Positions 4,760 to 12,024 of a stretch of DNA of 25,232 bases are shown here, one piece after another. The notes below the pieces were generated by a model. The model saw nothing but the letters and a program-made list of their open reading frames with translations. It made no database searches and was not told the DNA's origin. Positions within the stretch are counted from its first letter, which is position 1. Each line of letters opens with the position of its first letter. Source of the stretch: a virus; the IMG/VR virus record IMGVR_UViG_3300037507_002525, positions 1 through 25,232 of that record; one strand, 5' to 3'. A program made the position numbers and the translations under genes.

Positions 4760-6192
4760 CAGATCACCATGCAGCGCAGCACGATGCTGCTGGTGTTGAG
4801 AATCATGTAGACGTAGGCGACTTCGGTTGCGCCGTCAATGAATCTCACGTCCCACGCCGTGTCCCCGAGCAGCGCCGCCCCCTGAAGAGCGGGCATGACA
4901 GACCAGCCGTCCTGCTCGGATGTGACCACGTTGTAACGGAACCAGCGACCCGTGGCGTCTTTCTGGACATAGATCTGATCGCGGATCAGCGCCCATTTGG
5001 TTCCCGTAGTCAACGTTTCCGTGGCAGGCGCATAAGTAAGAGCGCTTACCCAGGTGTTGGCGGCGATGTCGTAGTAGTCGAGCGTGGTCGACGCCGCACC
5101 ACGAAAGCTGTAGATGCGTCGACCGTTGATGATCGAGTTCTCGGCGGTCCATGCCGAATCGGTCGACTGGGAGATCCACGATCCCGACATGCCAGCGCCA
5201 GGGGCGCCGCTACGGGCAGCTCCAGGCGTCAGAGTCGACCACGTGTTGGCACTGATGCTGTAGCGATAAAGCGTGACAGCGTTGTTACCGAGGAAGTAGA
5301 GGAAGTCGTCGTTGCCGGAGATCGCATAAGTCGACGTAGCGTCGGGCGTCGTGGTCCACGTCGCCACAGTGATCGACGTGGCGTCGTTTGCCGTGATCGT
5401 GCGGATCTGGCCAGCGCCAGTGCCGCCCGTGATGCGCACCTGGGCGTTGACCCATTGCGACGGAGTCCAGTTCTTAGCCGAGTTGACGAGCGTTGTCGAC
5501 GTTGCCGACGTTGCCGTGCCCGTCGCCATCGAGTTGTAATCCGTGCCGATCCAAGACGGTGTCGACACGAGACGCCCATCGGTGGCGACCGAAGCAGGAA
5601 GGCCAGTTTGCGACAGCGTCTGCCAGGTGTTGGTAGCAAAATCGTAAACGCGGAACGAGCCTGAGGCGAGCGTGCCAGCACCCAACACATAGAACCGTGG
5701 CGTCATAAGACGGAACACGGTCGACGCAGAGAACGCTGATGCTTGAGCAGGCACAGTGATCGTGGCATTCGTACCGATCGTGTTGGACGAGATCGTCAGC
5801 GTGGCGCCGGCGTTCGGGCCAGACAGGATCTGGACGGAGTAGCCGCGCAGGTCGCGGGCCAGCGTCTGGTTCGTCACGATCGTTGACGTGGTGCCTGAGG
5901 TTGCGGTGAGCGACGCTGCTGCCACGGTCGACCCGGTCGACCAGGAGTGTGCGATGCCGCACGCTCCTGCGCCGAACGTGCCCGCCAGTGCGGGCGACGG
6001 AACCTGCGCCCAAGCATCCTCCGACGGGTTGTACAAGTGAGCGGCAGTGTTCGAAGTGACGTAGAGCTGCTGCTGACGGTAGTGATAGGACGACACGACG
6101 AACGTGGCGCTGGTCGTGGCGACGGGCGCCGGGTTCATGACCTCCCATCGCTTGGCGTCAAGGATCTTGCGGAGGTTGACAGTGGTAGGCAT
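4759..6192 (-). CDS. Kelch-like beta-propeller virion protein, 477 aa
   Basis: The start is ATG 6192 with a strong Shine-Dalgarno (GAGGAGG) upstream. The protein carries blades with the Kelch signature of an aromatic residue, a spacer, then NTW: LYNPSEDAWAQVPSPAL, VYDFATNTWQTLSQTGL, YRYSISANTWSTLTPGA, DYYDIAANTWVSALTYAP and FRYNVVTSEQDGW. Two inserted Thr/Ser/Ala-rich segments (near residues 90-165 and 220-285) share the pattern of an STxTLVNSAKNW-like start followed by GxGAGQIRTI or GPNAGATLTI, so they look like internal duplications. Beta-propellers in phage tails often serve as receptor-binding or scaffold proteins; that role is inferred from fold and position. Confidence 0.72.
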   Translation of the reverse strand: MPTTVNLRKILDAKRWEVMNPAPVATTSATFVVSSYHYRQQQLYVTSNTAAHLYNPSEDAWAQVPSPALAGTFGAGACGIAHSWSTGSTVAAASLTATSGTTSTIVTNQTLARDLRGYSVQILSGPNAGATLTISSNTIGTNATITVPAQASAFSASTVFRLMTPRFYVLGAGTLASGSFRVYDFATNTWQTLSQTGLPASVATDGRLVSTPSWIGTDYNSMATGTATSATSTTLVNSAKNWTPSQWVNAQVRITGGTGAGQIRTITANDATSITVATWTTTPDATSTYAISGNDDFLYFLGNNAVTLYRYSISANTWSTLTPGAARSGAPGAGMSGSWISQSTDSAWTAENSIINGRRIYSFRGAASTTLDYYDIAANTWVSALTYAPATETLTTGTKWALIRDQIYVQKDATGRWFRYNVVTSEQDGWSVMPALQGAALLGDTAWDVRFIDGATEVAYVYMILNTSSIVLRCMVI

Positions 6193-6207
6193 GAGGCTCC
6201 TCCTCGA

Positions 6208-6645
6208 TCAGGTGACGGTGATGCCGCTACGCAGCTGGCCGGCGGCGATCTGCATGAGCGCAGGGATCTGCGGTGAAGCGTTAATGCCGCCGACCTGCGT
6301 CTGGTTCGTCAGCGTGCTTAGGGTCGTCACGGTCGTCACGGTCGTGATCGTAGACAGCACAAGGTTTGCCGTGATCGCATCGACCACGACACGCAGACGG
6401 TTGCTTGAGTCGGGATAGGCCGCACCAATCGAACGGGTCAGCGACGTCAGCAGCATCCCGATCTGAGTGAGCGTCTCCAGCATCTCGCCGAGCGGAGCGA
6501 CAGGAAGCGGAGCAGCCGTCGACACGTCGACAGCAGTCCCGTCGGCACCCCACGCAGGCTTCACGCGCTGGTAGTTGACGCCGCCGATGTCGTCGGTGGC
6601 GATGACCGTTCCAGACCCGGCAGTGATTGCGACGTTGTCAGGCAT
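6208..6645 (-). CDS. Virion-associated protein, 145 aa
   Basis: ATG 6645 lies inside the 3' end of the upstream gene (8-base overlap). The N-terminus MPDNVAITAGSGTVIATDDI followed by GGVNYQRVKPAWG is a motif I associate with tail-fibre or neck-type phage proteins. The centre is hydrophobic helical (MLETLTQIGMLLTSLTRSIG) and the C-terminus is Thr/Val-rich (TTVTTVTTLSTLTNQTQ). There is no clear signal peptide. A structural role is inferred from motif and position, directly upstream of the Kelch-like gene. Confidence 0.65.
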   Translation of the reverse strand: MPDNVAITAGSGTVIATDDIGGVNYQRVKPAWGADGTAVDVSTAAPLPVAPLGEMLETLTQIGMLLTSLTRSIGAAYPDSSNRLRVVVDAITANLVLSTITTVTTVTTLSTLTNQTQVGGINASPQIPALMQIAAGQLRSGITVT

Positions 6646-6970
6646 CAGGCATCAGCCTCCCGATCAGCAGGGTGACAGTGGCCTCCAGGGCGGCCAGACG
6701 GGCCGCCATGGAAGGGTTCGGCACGTCAGGGTCAAGCGCCGCCGACAGGTCCGCTGCGGCCGACGCAACGGCCAACTTGGCAGCCTTTGCGGCCCTCGCA
6801 GTGACCTGTGGGAGCCGAGGCTCGACGGGCTCGGCGTCAGGGATCTCGTCGGCGGTCAACGGCCTCGTGGAGATCACGAGGCCGTTGCCGTCGAGGGTCT
6901 CATGCACCTTGCGGTCCGTGTCCCAACGTTGGCGGACACGGCCACCGACGAACACCTCGGTGACGCTCAT
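6638..6970 (-). CDS. Hypothetical tail-region protein, 110 aa
   Basis: The start is ATG 6970, in an ATGA overlap with the gene before it; a longer frame to 7084 lies wholly inside that gene and is unlikely. The N-terminus (MSVTEVFVGGRVRQRW) is beta-like, with an Ala/Lys-rich helical centre and a C-terminal coiled segment MAARLAALEATVTLLIGRLM. The ending resembles small tail or baseplate-associated proteins with a C-terminal coiled coil. A 13-bp-stem perfect hairpin lies within the coding sequence (6857-6887). Confidence 0.6.
   Translation of the reverse strand: MSVTEVFVGGRVRQRWDTDRKVHETLDGNGLVISTRPLTADEIPDAEPVEPRLPQVTARAAKAAKLAVASAAADLSAALDPDVPNPSMAARLAALEATVTLLIGRLMPDA
6857..6887 (-). other. 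Perfect 13-bp-stem hairpin inside a coding sequence
   Basis: Arms CAACGGCCTCGTG and CACGAGGCCGTTG are exact complements around a 5-base loop, inside the 110-aa gene. It is as stable-looking as the intergenic hairpins but no T-tract follows. It could attenuate transcription or translation between tail genes, or be incidental to the residues GNGLVISTRPL. Confidence 0.6.
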
Positions 6971-7635
6971 GCTGCCGCCAACCGCATAAAGATGAGAACA
7001 CCCAAGTTGGTGCCGCTCGAATCGCCTTTGCGTTGCAGGTATCTTGCCGAGTTGGGCAACGCTGTCTGCCCCGCTGCGCTCCACATGAGACTTGGGGCGT
7101 TCCCTCGGTTGCCGCCAGGCCCAGAATCACCGCTCCCCCAAACGGCGGTATTCATAAGCCCGTGCCAATAACTGTGGCCAGCCCTGGGCTCCGACATCAG
7201 CCTGAAACTAGGCATAGATGTTCCGATCGGCAGCATCGCAGTGAAATAGAACCCAGGCTGGAGAGTAGCCGGGGTGGTGATGCCAACCTTTGTGCCAGTG
7301 GTCGTTATGCCTATCAGCGAGGTCGAGCAGACAAGATCGGTCGGCGTCTGCAAGGTCCGATTCGCCCCGCCAGCATAAAGACCAAGGTGCAGATCAAGGT
7401 TTGCGGTTCCGCTTGGGATGTCGACGGCGAAAGCGTCAATCCTGGCAGCTTGCGGCAAATGGAACCCCCACAAAGAGAGTTCGTTGTTTACTGGGGAGCC
7501 AGTGTTTCCTGACGGGTGGTCGGGGCGAGGACTTGTCCAGATGCCGACACTGGACGAGAAAGCCAGCGGGGCGTTAACCGACAGATCCACTCTTGCAGCA
7601 GGCCGCAGCCTGGGGATCAGTCCCGATGACGGCAC
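6967..7635 (-). CDS. Virion protein of the tail-tip module, 222 aa
   Basis: I place the start at GTG 7635 because GAGAGGG lies about 7 bases upstream and the upstream stop is 3 bases away; an ATG at 7716 would need an 80-base overlap. The product is beta-rich with no long helices: the N-terminus VPSSGLIPRLRPAARVDLSV, a hydrophobic core with FHLPQAARIDAFAVDI and LHLGLYAGG, and an Asn/Gly-rich loop before the C-terminus. This is the style of jelly-roll-like tail fibre or carbohydrate-binding head domains. The function is inferred from fold impression and operon position only. Confidence 0.6.
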   Translation of the reverse strand: MPSSGLIPRLRPAARVDLSVNAPLAFSSSVGIWTSPRPDHPSGNTGSPVNNELSLWGFHLPQAARIDAFAVDIPSGTANLDLHLGLYAGGANRTLQTPTDLVCSTSLIGITTTGTKVGITTPATLQPGFYFTAMLPIGTSMPSFRLMSEPRAGHSYWHGLMNTAVWGSGDSGPGGNRGNAPSLMWSAAGQTALPNSARYLQRKGDSSGTNLGVLIFMRLAAA

Positions 7636-7637
7636 GG

Positions 7638-8063
7638 TCAGGCCCTCTCGCAGAAGGCCACAACTTCGACGTTGCCCGCCGTCGGCGTAACCGTTACCGA
7701 GAACCGCAGACCGCACCCAGCGGCGAACGTGTAGTCGGCGCCGAACGCCTCGGAGAACAGGGCAGCGCCGACCGTTGTCGACGTCGCAGCAGGGTCACCG
7801 ATGTCAATCGACCGCAGCAGACGAGGGTTCGCATCGGAACCGTCCGTCCCGAACACGTTGACGACACTGTCAGCAGGGTTGCCCGAGCAGGTCACCTCGA
7901 CACGCTTGAGCAACCAGTCGGTCGTCGGAGCTCCGGCGCCACCCGACCCGATCCACGTCGGCGTGACAAGGTTAGCGCCCGTGCCGTCGTAGGCCGTTTC
8001 GCCCGTCGTCAAACGGGCACGGGCAATCGTTGCCTTATCAAAGAACGAAGGTGCGGCAGCCAT
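7638..8063 (-). CDS. Putative virion structural protein, 141 aa
   Basis: ATG 8063 lies one base after the upstream stop. The protein starts MAAAPSFFDKATIARARLTT and is beta-rich, with SVVNVFGTDGSDANPRLLRS and the C-terminal LRFSVTVTPTAGNVEVVAFCE. It has no membrane segment or coiled coil. Its context is a run of similar-sized beta-rich proteins between the lysis genes and the Kelch-like gene, consistent with minor tail or fibre components. No specific family recognised. Confidence 0.62.
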   Translation of the reverse strand: MAAAPSFFDKATIARARLTTGETAYDGTGANLVTPTWIGSGGAGAPTTDWLLKRVEVTCSGNPADSVVNVFGTDGSDANPRLLRSIDIGDPAATSTTVGAALFSEAFGADYTFAAGCGLRFSVTVTPTAGNVEVVAFCERA

Positions 8064-8064
8064 G

Positions 8065-8532
8065 TCAGAGCGTCAGCTGCATGATGCCGGACGCGTTCCA
8101 CTGGATCGTGAACGTCCCCGACGTGACCGACTGTGCGCCCCCGAAATACAAGTAGCAGACGCCCTGATCAGCGACCGGCGTCGACAACGTGTCGTCATAG
8201 ATCAAGCAACCATGAACGTTCGACAAGGTGGCGGTCGCGCCCGACGCCGTGTTCGACGCCGAGAACGTGAACACGTTCCCGGTGAAGCTCGACGTGACAC
8301 CCGACAGGGCCACGCCACCTGCAGCCCACTGGGCGCCCGACGACACCTCGTTCGCCGTCGCCCACTGGCCGGCGTTGTACGCGGTGTTTGCTGACGCAAC
8401 AGTCTGATCAGGGGTGATCGAGTTGTTGTACAGCGCGACCTTGAAACTGTCGCTGTTGAGGTCCAGCGCAGCGGTCCGATTCAAGGAATCGGTCACAAAC
8501 GCCGAGAAGATCTTGCCGTTAGACCAAGCCAT
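8065..8532 (-). CDS. Putative virion structural protein, 155 aa
   Basis: The start is ATG 8532 with AGGAGG upstream. The N-terminus MAWSNGKIFSAFVTDSLNRT, then DLNSDSFKVALYNNSITPDQ, is typical of a family of phage virion proteins of about 150 residues that I recognise by this opening. A Ser/Thr/Ala-rich beta domain follows (SFTGNVFTFSASNTASGA), and the C-terminus FTIQWNASGIMQLTL is characteristic of the same group. The exact position in the virion is not established. Confidence 0.7.
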   Translation of the reverse strand: MAWSNGKIFSAFVTDSLNRTAALDLNSDSFKVALYNNSITPDQTVASANTAYNAGQWATANEVSSGAQWAAGGVALSGVTSSFTGNVFTFSASNTASGATATLSNVHGCLIYDDTLSTPVADQGVCYLYFGGAQSVTSGTFTIQWNASGIMQLTL

Positions 8533-8541
8533 CGGGGCCTC

Positions 8542-8847
8542 CTAGTGGTTGATGGTGAAGGAGCCGGTGCTCACGGGTGCGAGCACAGTGCAGTCGTTGG
8601 ACCCGTCAGCGCGCTCCAACACAACCGACGAGATGATACGGCCGTTGACGTCGACCAAACCGGCTTGACCGTTGACAAAATCGTCACGCTCGACAAGCAC
8701 ATGCCGTGCATGCTGGCCGACCAGGGCCAGCGGGACATTCAGCCCAGCGAGAGCCGGGCAGCGATGATGAGGCACATGCGGCCGCGGGTCATATGACCTG
8801 TGCTCGAACCCGCACGACGGGCAACGCCACGCCTTCACCCTTGGCAT
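8542..8847 (-). CDS. Zinc-ribbon protein next to the lysin, 101 aa
   Basis: The start is ATG 8847, 13 bases inside the end of the endolysin-like gene; the longer frame to 8988 is mostly antisense to conserved lysin codons and is rejected. The N-terminus has CPSCGFEHRSYDPRPHVPHH followed by RC, a Cys-x2-Cys ... His ... His ... Cys set that could bind zinc. The C-terminal half is beta-like (GRIISSVVLERADGSND, ending STGSFTINH). Placement between lysis and virion genes suggests a virion or late role, but none is proven. Confidence 0.6.
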   Translation of the reverse strand: MPRVKAWRCPSCGFEHRSYDPRPHVPHHRCPALAGLNVPLALVGQHARHVLVERDDFVNGQAGLVDVNGRIISSVVLERADGSNDCTVLAPVSTGSFTINH

Positions 8848-9299
8848 CCGATCGACAGATGCACATGGTCCTTGTGCGCGGACCGGCCCACGTAGCGGCG
8901 GGGCTTCCAGCCGCCACGAGCAGACCAGATCTGCCCCCACCAGATGATCACGGTGATGTCGAGCCGGTCTCGGTGCAGCAGCGCCCACTTGACGACAGCG
9001 TCACCGAGTGCCCGGTCGGTCGTCATCGCGTCGATAGCCCTCGGCCCGGTCCTCGGCCCAGCTGGCGTATTCAGGTTGTGACACGATGTCCGCGCCTGAT
9101 GGGACCTGTCACCCCAAGCCCCCAAGCCGGTGAGGCGAGGGAACGTCGCGGCAAGCTCACGCCACACCACTTGCGTCATCGGCGGCAACCCCTGCTGCAT
9201 GCGTTGGGTCGACACGAGCGCTTGCACACCTGCGGTGTCCAACGCGACGGGATCGACACCGGCGCACCGGTCAACAAGCTCGACAAGCGGCAGCCTCAC
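8835..9299 (-). CDS. Endolysin/peptidase-like protein, 154 aa
   Basis: GTG 9299 overlaps the previous stop (GTGA). The C-terminal half carries GPRAIDAMTTDRALGDAVV, then TVIIWWGQIWSARGGW, then RSAHKDHVHLSIG (about residues 138-150). The H-x-D-H-V-H pattern, after a strand with WxxQIW and an upstream RAIDAM, is the arrangement of a C-terminal domain found in actinophage lysins and some actinobacterial secreted cell-wall proteins. The His and Asp residues are probably metal ligands or catalytic. The N-terminal half is helical. It lacks a separate wall-binding domain and signal peptide, so release would depend on a holin. The two membrane genes just upstream fit that. Confidence 0.7.
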   Translation of the reverse strand: MRLPLVELVDRCAGVDPVALDTAGVQALVSTQRMQQGLPPMTQVVWRELAATFPRLTGLGAWGDRSHQARTSCHNLNTPAGPRTGPRAIDAMTTDRALGDAVVKWALLHRDRLDITVIIWWGQIWSARGGWKPRRYVGRSAHKDHVHLSIGCQG

Positions 9300-9466
9300 T
9301 CGACGTTGCCCTTGCGGACGAACTGGGCGTGCGCCTGGAGGGCAGCCTCAGCGACAAGCTGCACCGCAGCAATCTGCTCCGGTGACAGGTCAAGCCCGAA
9401 CGCGGTAGCGCAAATCAGGACAGCGCGCAGCAGGGCACGCAGGGCAGAAGATTGACGGTTGGTCAC
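9296..9466 (-). CDS. Small membrane protein of the lysis region, 56 aa
   Basis: GTG 9466 follows AAGGAG by six bases, and the stop overlaps the lysin start in a GTGA junction. The N-terminus is basic (MTNRQSSALRALLRAV), followed by a hydrophobic stretch LLRAVLICATAFGLDLSPEQ and a helix IAAVQLVAEAALQAHAQ. The segment with DLSPEQ then AAV resembles small actinophage proteins found next to holins. It may be a holin partner or a tail-tip peptide. The function is inferred from context. Confidence 0.68.
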   Translation of the reverse strand: MTNRQSSALRALLRAVLICATAFGLDLSPEQIAAVQLVAEAALQAHAQFVRKGNVE

Positions 9467-9484
9467 GGGATGCTCCTTAAGGGG

Positions 9485-9829
9485 TTAGCGGCCGTCGCCG
9501 GCCTCACGGTCGATATGTGCGCGAAGAATGTCGATCGTTGCCGACAGGTGCGCCATGGTGCGTTCCTGATGGTCGATCGTGACCTGATGGGTCCGGTCGA
9601 CGTCACGCAGATGCCTCACCTCGGCTTCCAACGCTGCCAGCTGTGTCGCCTGAGCGATGGACGCCCGCCACACCTTCGCTAGAGCGCCGATGAGCGTCAC
9701 GACGAGAGCACCAGCTGCCGAAACGAACGCAGCGTCGATGTTGATGTCGACCGCGGCGACCGCTGTTGCTGCTGTCGCCCCCACTGCGGTCACGGCGAAC
9801 GTGATCGGGTTGGTCACATGGTCGAGCAT
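9485..9829 (-). CDS. Holin-like membrane protein, 114 aa
   Basis: The start is ATG 9829 with AGGAG upstream. Two hydrophobic segments, ITFAVTAVGATAATAVAAVD (about residues 8-27) and AAFVSAAGALVVTLIGALAK (about 33-52), are followed by a coiled-coil tail with many charged residues (LAALEAEVRHLRDVDRTHQV, later DHQERTMAHLSATIDILRAH). Two transmembrane helices with a cytoplasmic coiled tail, two genes before the lysin, is the usual appearance of a phage holin. Pore formation is inferred, not seen. Confidence 0.7.
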   Translation of the reverse strand: MLDHVTNPITFAVTAVGATAATAVAAVDINIDAAFVSAAGALVVTLIGALAKVWRASIAQATQLAALEAEVRHLRDVDRTHQVTIDHQERTMAHLSATIDILRAHIDREAGDGR

Positions 9830-9969
9830 GGCCGCTCCTGGTCCCGGTTACGTCGCGTCGAAGACAAGTTTCGGTTGCCGGACTTGGCGGCCCATTGATG
9901 CCAGCGGGTCCGTGCCCGTGCCCTACGGGCCCGGCTACGGCGCCGCTTGTTGCCATCATGACGAGGCAT
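9814..9969 (-). CDS. Arginine-rich small basic protein, 51 aa
   Basis: ATG 9969 overlaps the upstream stop (TGATG), and the stop lies 16 bases inside the holin-like gene. About a third of the residues are Arg or Lys (KRRRSRARRARARTRWHQW, later STRRNRDQERP). Such a composition suggests nucleic-acid or polyphosphate binding, or a fortuitous frame in GC-rich DNA. The coupling junctions favour a real gene. I do not recognise it. Confidence 0.5.
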   Translation of the reverse strand: MPRHDGNKRRRSRARRARARTRWHQWAAKSGNRNLSSTRRNRDQERPCSTM

Positions 9970-10556
9970 CAGTTCACGTTGAGGCCACGAACCGACACAT
10001 ACAGGATCTGTGATGCAAGCCAGTTGTGCGGATAGTTGCTGTGGATGTAATTGCCTGATACGCCGCCGGACATCTCTACCCAAGCGTTCGAGCCCGAGAA
10101 TGCTACGCCGGACGACGGGCCGGTCCCGGTCAACCAGCTCCCGCAGACCTGCAACCGGCCAGGACCAACAAGACTTGATGGCGTCGAAAGCCGCCAAACC
10201 CCTGACCCCAGCGCCGTAGTCGACCCGATTGTCAACGTGTAGTCGATGTCGATCGTCTTCGGGGTGGCGTAACGCCACCAGCCCTGCAACGTCCCGTTCC
10301 CCAACGTCGGGTTCGTCGTTGACGCCGTCCACGTCGGCGTGAAGGTCGCCCAATCCTGCTCACGGACAACGATCCACGCCGCACCATCCCACATCAGCAT
10401 GCGACGCGTGTCCGTCTCATAGATGTGACGGCCCGTCTGCGACGTCGACGGCCTCGTCCCCGACGTGCAGATGGTGATCCACTGATCACGCACAAACCCG
10501 TTGAGGTCAGCAGCGGTGAGGGCGTCACCATCAGCCCAAGTCTTTGTCCCAGCCAT
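9969..10556 (-). CDS. Minor tail/virion protein, 195 aa
   Basis: The start is ATG 10556 with GAGGAGG upstream. It opens MAGTKTWADGDALTAADLNG, a motif found at the start of many phage tail proteins (a W-x-D/A-GD-x-L-TAADLN stretch). Then comes a short region (RPSTSQTGRHIYETDTRRML, then WDGAAWIVV) typical of the same proteins, and a beta-rich C-terminal domain (TIDIDYTLTIGSTTALGSGV, ending SVRGLNVN). It follows the large minor tail gene, so it is probably part of the tail tip or fibre. Confidence 0.75.
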   Translation of the reverse strand: MAGTKTWADGDALTAADLNGFVRDQWITICTSGTRPSTSQTGRHIYETDTRRMLMWDGAAWIVVREQDWATFTPTWTASTTNPTLGNGTLQGWWRYATPKTIDIDYTLTIGSTTALGSGVWRLSTPSSLVGPGRLQVCGSWLTGTGPSSGVAFSGSNAWVEMSGGVSGNYIHSNYPHNWLASQILYVSVRGLNVN

Positions 10557-10566
10557 GACGCCTCCT

Positions 10567-12024
10567 CTAGTTGATGGTCACCGTCGGAGCCAGCACCCTC
10601 CCGGTGCCGGACACACCAGCAAGCCCCCACTGCAGCCACTCACACACTGTCACCGACATCCGCCAATCCACACCCGGACTGATCTCATGCGAGATCGCCA
10701 GAATCGGGCCACGCACATCCAACCCGACCTGTGTCCACTCCCACGTCACCATGTCCCCAAGATCGTTGATCAACGCCGCATACAACGCAGCGTCAGACAG
10801 CCAAGGTTCCACGTCGAACGACACCACGATCGGTGGACGCGACCCGTGCCGATCAACGAGACGCTGCGCGATCGTTGCGACATCACCATCATTGTTGTTC
10901 AGCAAGTCGGACCGGTTGAATTCGACGCGGCCGTCAGTGTCAACCTGCTCGGCCACTTTCGTCTGCTCGGTGCCGCCAGCACGCGACATCTTGATGACGT
11001 TCGCCCACGACTGCGGGTCCAGTTTCGGGTTCGGGTTGGACACGAACGCCTTATTTGGCGACAACGTCCACGACATCGTGTCCGAACGCATGATCACATC
11101 AGTGGTTGTCGACCCTGGATCGTCCGTGAACCATGACGTGGTGATCCCGGCGCCAGGCGGCGCGATAGGGCGCTGCAAACCGGTCACCGGAGTCGGGATC
11201 GCACGCCACGACAACGGCCCATCCGACGCCGCCCACACCCACGCATCCGAACTCGCAGCAGTCTGCTTGACCGCAGTCAACGCGTTCGCCGAGAAGTTCG
11301 TTGACTGCAATTCGAACTGGGCGTCCGACATCTCACGCAACCCGTACCGTTGCTGCGGGAACGACAGGAACGTTGTCGATGCAACCAATCCGTCCGTGCC
11401 AGCGACACCGCCACCGATGTTCGCGACCTCCGCCCACCGCTCCATGCGTGCACTGAGCGTGTCACCGCCGCCATAGACGCGTTCTGCCGCGTTCAAATCG
11501 ACTGACGCCAGCAGACCGAACGCGTCGATCAACGTCACCTCGGCACGAAACAGTGACCCGGTCGGGTCATAGGTGTAGTCGACGTTGTCGACCCAGCCGG
11601 CGAACAGCGGATAGTTCCGGCCGTCGACCGTCGCCGGGCCGCTCGGCGGATTGTCCTTGTTGAGGTTCGTCACCGCGACCATCATCGGCAACATGCGCCG
11701 GAACCGGTTCCGGCCCACACCGCCGCTGTAGGCGCCAGTAGTCGACAGCGGATCGAACCGGCGGTCGGTCGACTCGAACGAGACCACACACCGGCCCGGG
11801 TCAGGCGCCTCCAGGATTGTCCGTCGACCGCGGCTGATCGAAATCCGGGTCACAAAACATGACAGGTCCGTGACCGTGCCCGACGGACGCAGCTTGTTGT
11901 TCGCTGCCGCACCGATTTTGCCTCGTGTCGGATGACCGAGAATGAGCCCGTCCGGTGTCGCCCCAACAGGATCAAGATCGGCAGCTAGCACAACAACCTT
12001 CGTGGTGGAGTGCCGGAGACCCAT
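10567..12024 (-). CDS. Large minor tail protein, 485 aa
   Basis: ATG 12024 overlaps the tape measure stop (TGATG). The first 130 residues contain GTVTDLSCFVTRISISRGRR, then PGRCVVSFESTDRRFDPLST, a pattern of phage minor tail proteins that follow the tape measure gene (distal-tail or tail-hub type, early beta-barrel). Later parts contain FAGWVDNVDYTYDP, RAEVTLIDAFGLLASVDL and a C-terminal domain ending VSGTGRVLAPTVTIN. That end motif is the same as the repeat of the 383-aa protein. The position just after the tape measure supports the tail-tip call; the exact subunit identity (Dit versus hub) is uncertain. Confidence 0.78.
   Translation of the reverse strand: MGLRHSTTKVVVLAADLDPVGATPDGLILGHPTRGKIGAAANNKLRPSGTVTDLSCFVTRISISRGRRTILEAPDPGRCVVSFESTDRRFDPLSTTGAYSGGVGRNRFRRMLPMMVAVTNLNKDNPPSGPATVDGRNYPLFAGWVDNVDYTYDPTGSLFRAEVTLIDAFGLLASVDLNAAERVYGGGDTLSARMERWAEVANIGGGVAGTDGLVASTTFLSFPQQRYGLREMSDAQFELQSTNFSANALTAVKQTAASSDAWVWAASDGPLSWRAIPTPVTGLQRPIAPPGAGITTSWFTDDPGSTTTDVIMRSDTMSWTLSPNKAFVSNPNPKLDPQSWANVIKMSRAGGTEQTKVAEQVDTDGRVEFNRSDLLNNNDGDVATIAQRLVDRHGSRPPIVVSFDVEPWLSDAALYAALINDLGDMVTWEWTQVGLDVRGPILAISHEISPGVDWRMSVTVCEWLQWGLAGVSGTGRVLAPTVTIN

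Noticed and set aside
3473-4810. Plus-strand frame of 445 aa opposite the repetitive gene
   Set aside because: It is the mirror of the repeated minus-strand gene (repeats of PVPVTVDGVTVV). All neighbours and the operon structure are on the minus strand, and no Shine-Dalgarno or promoter was seen for the plus strand.
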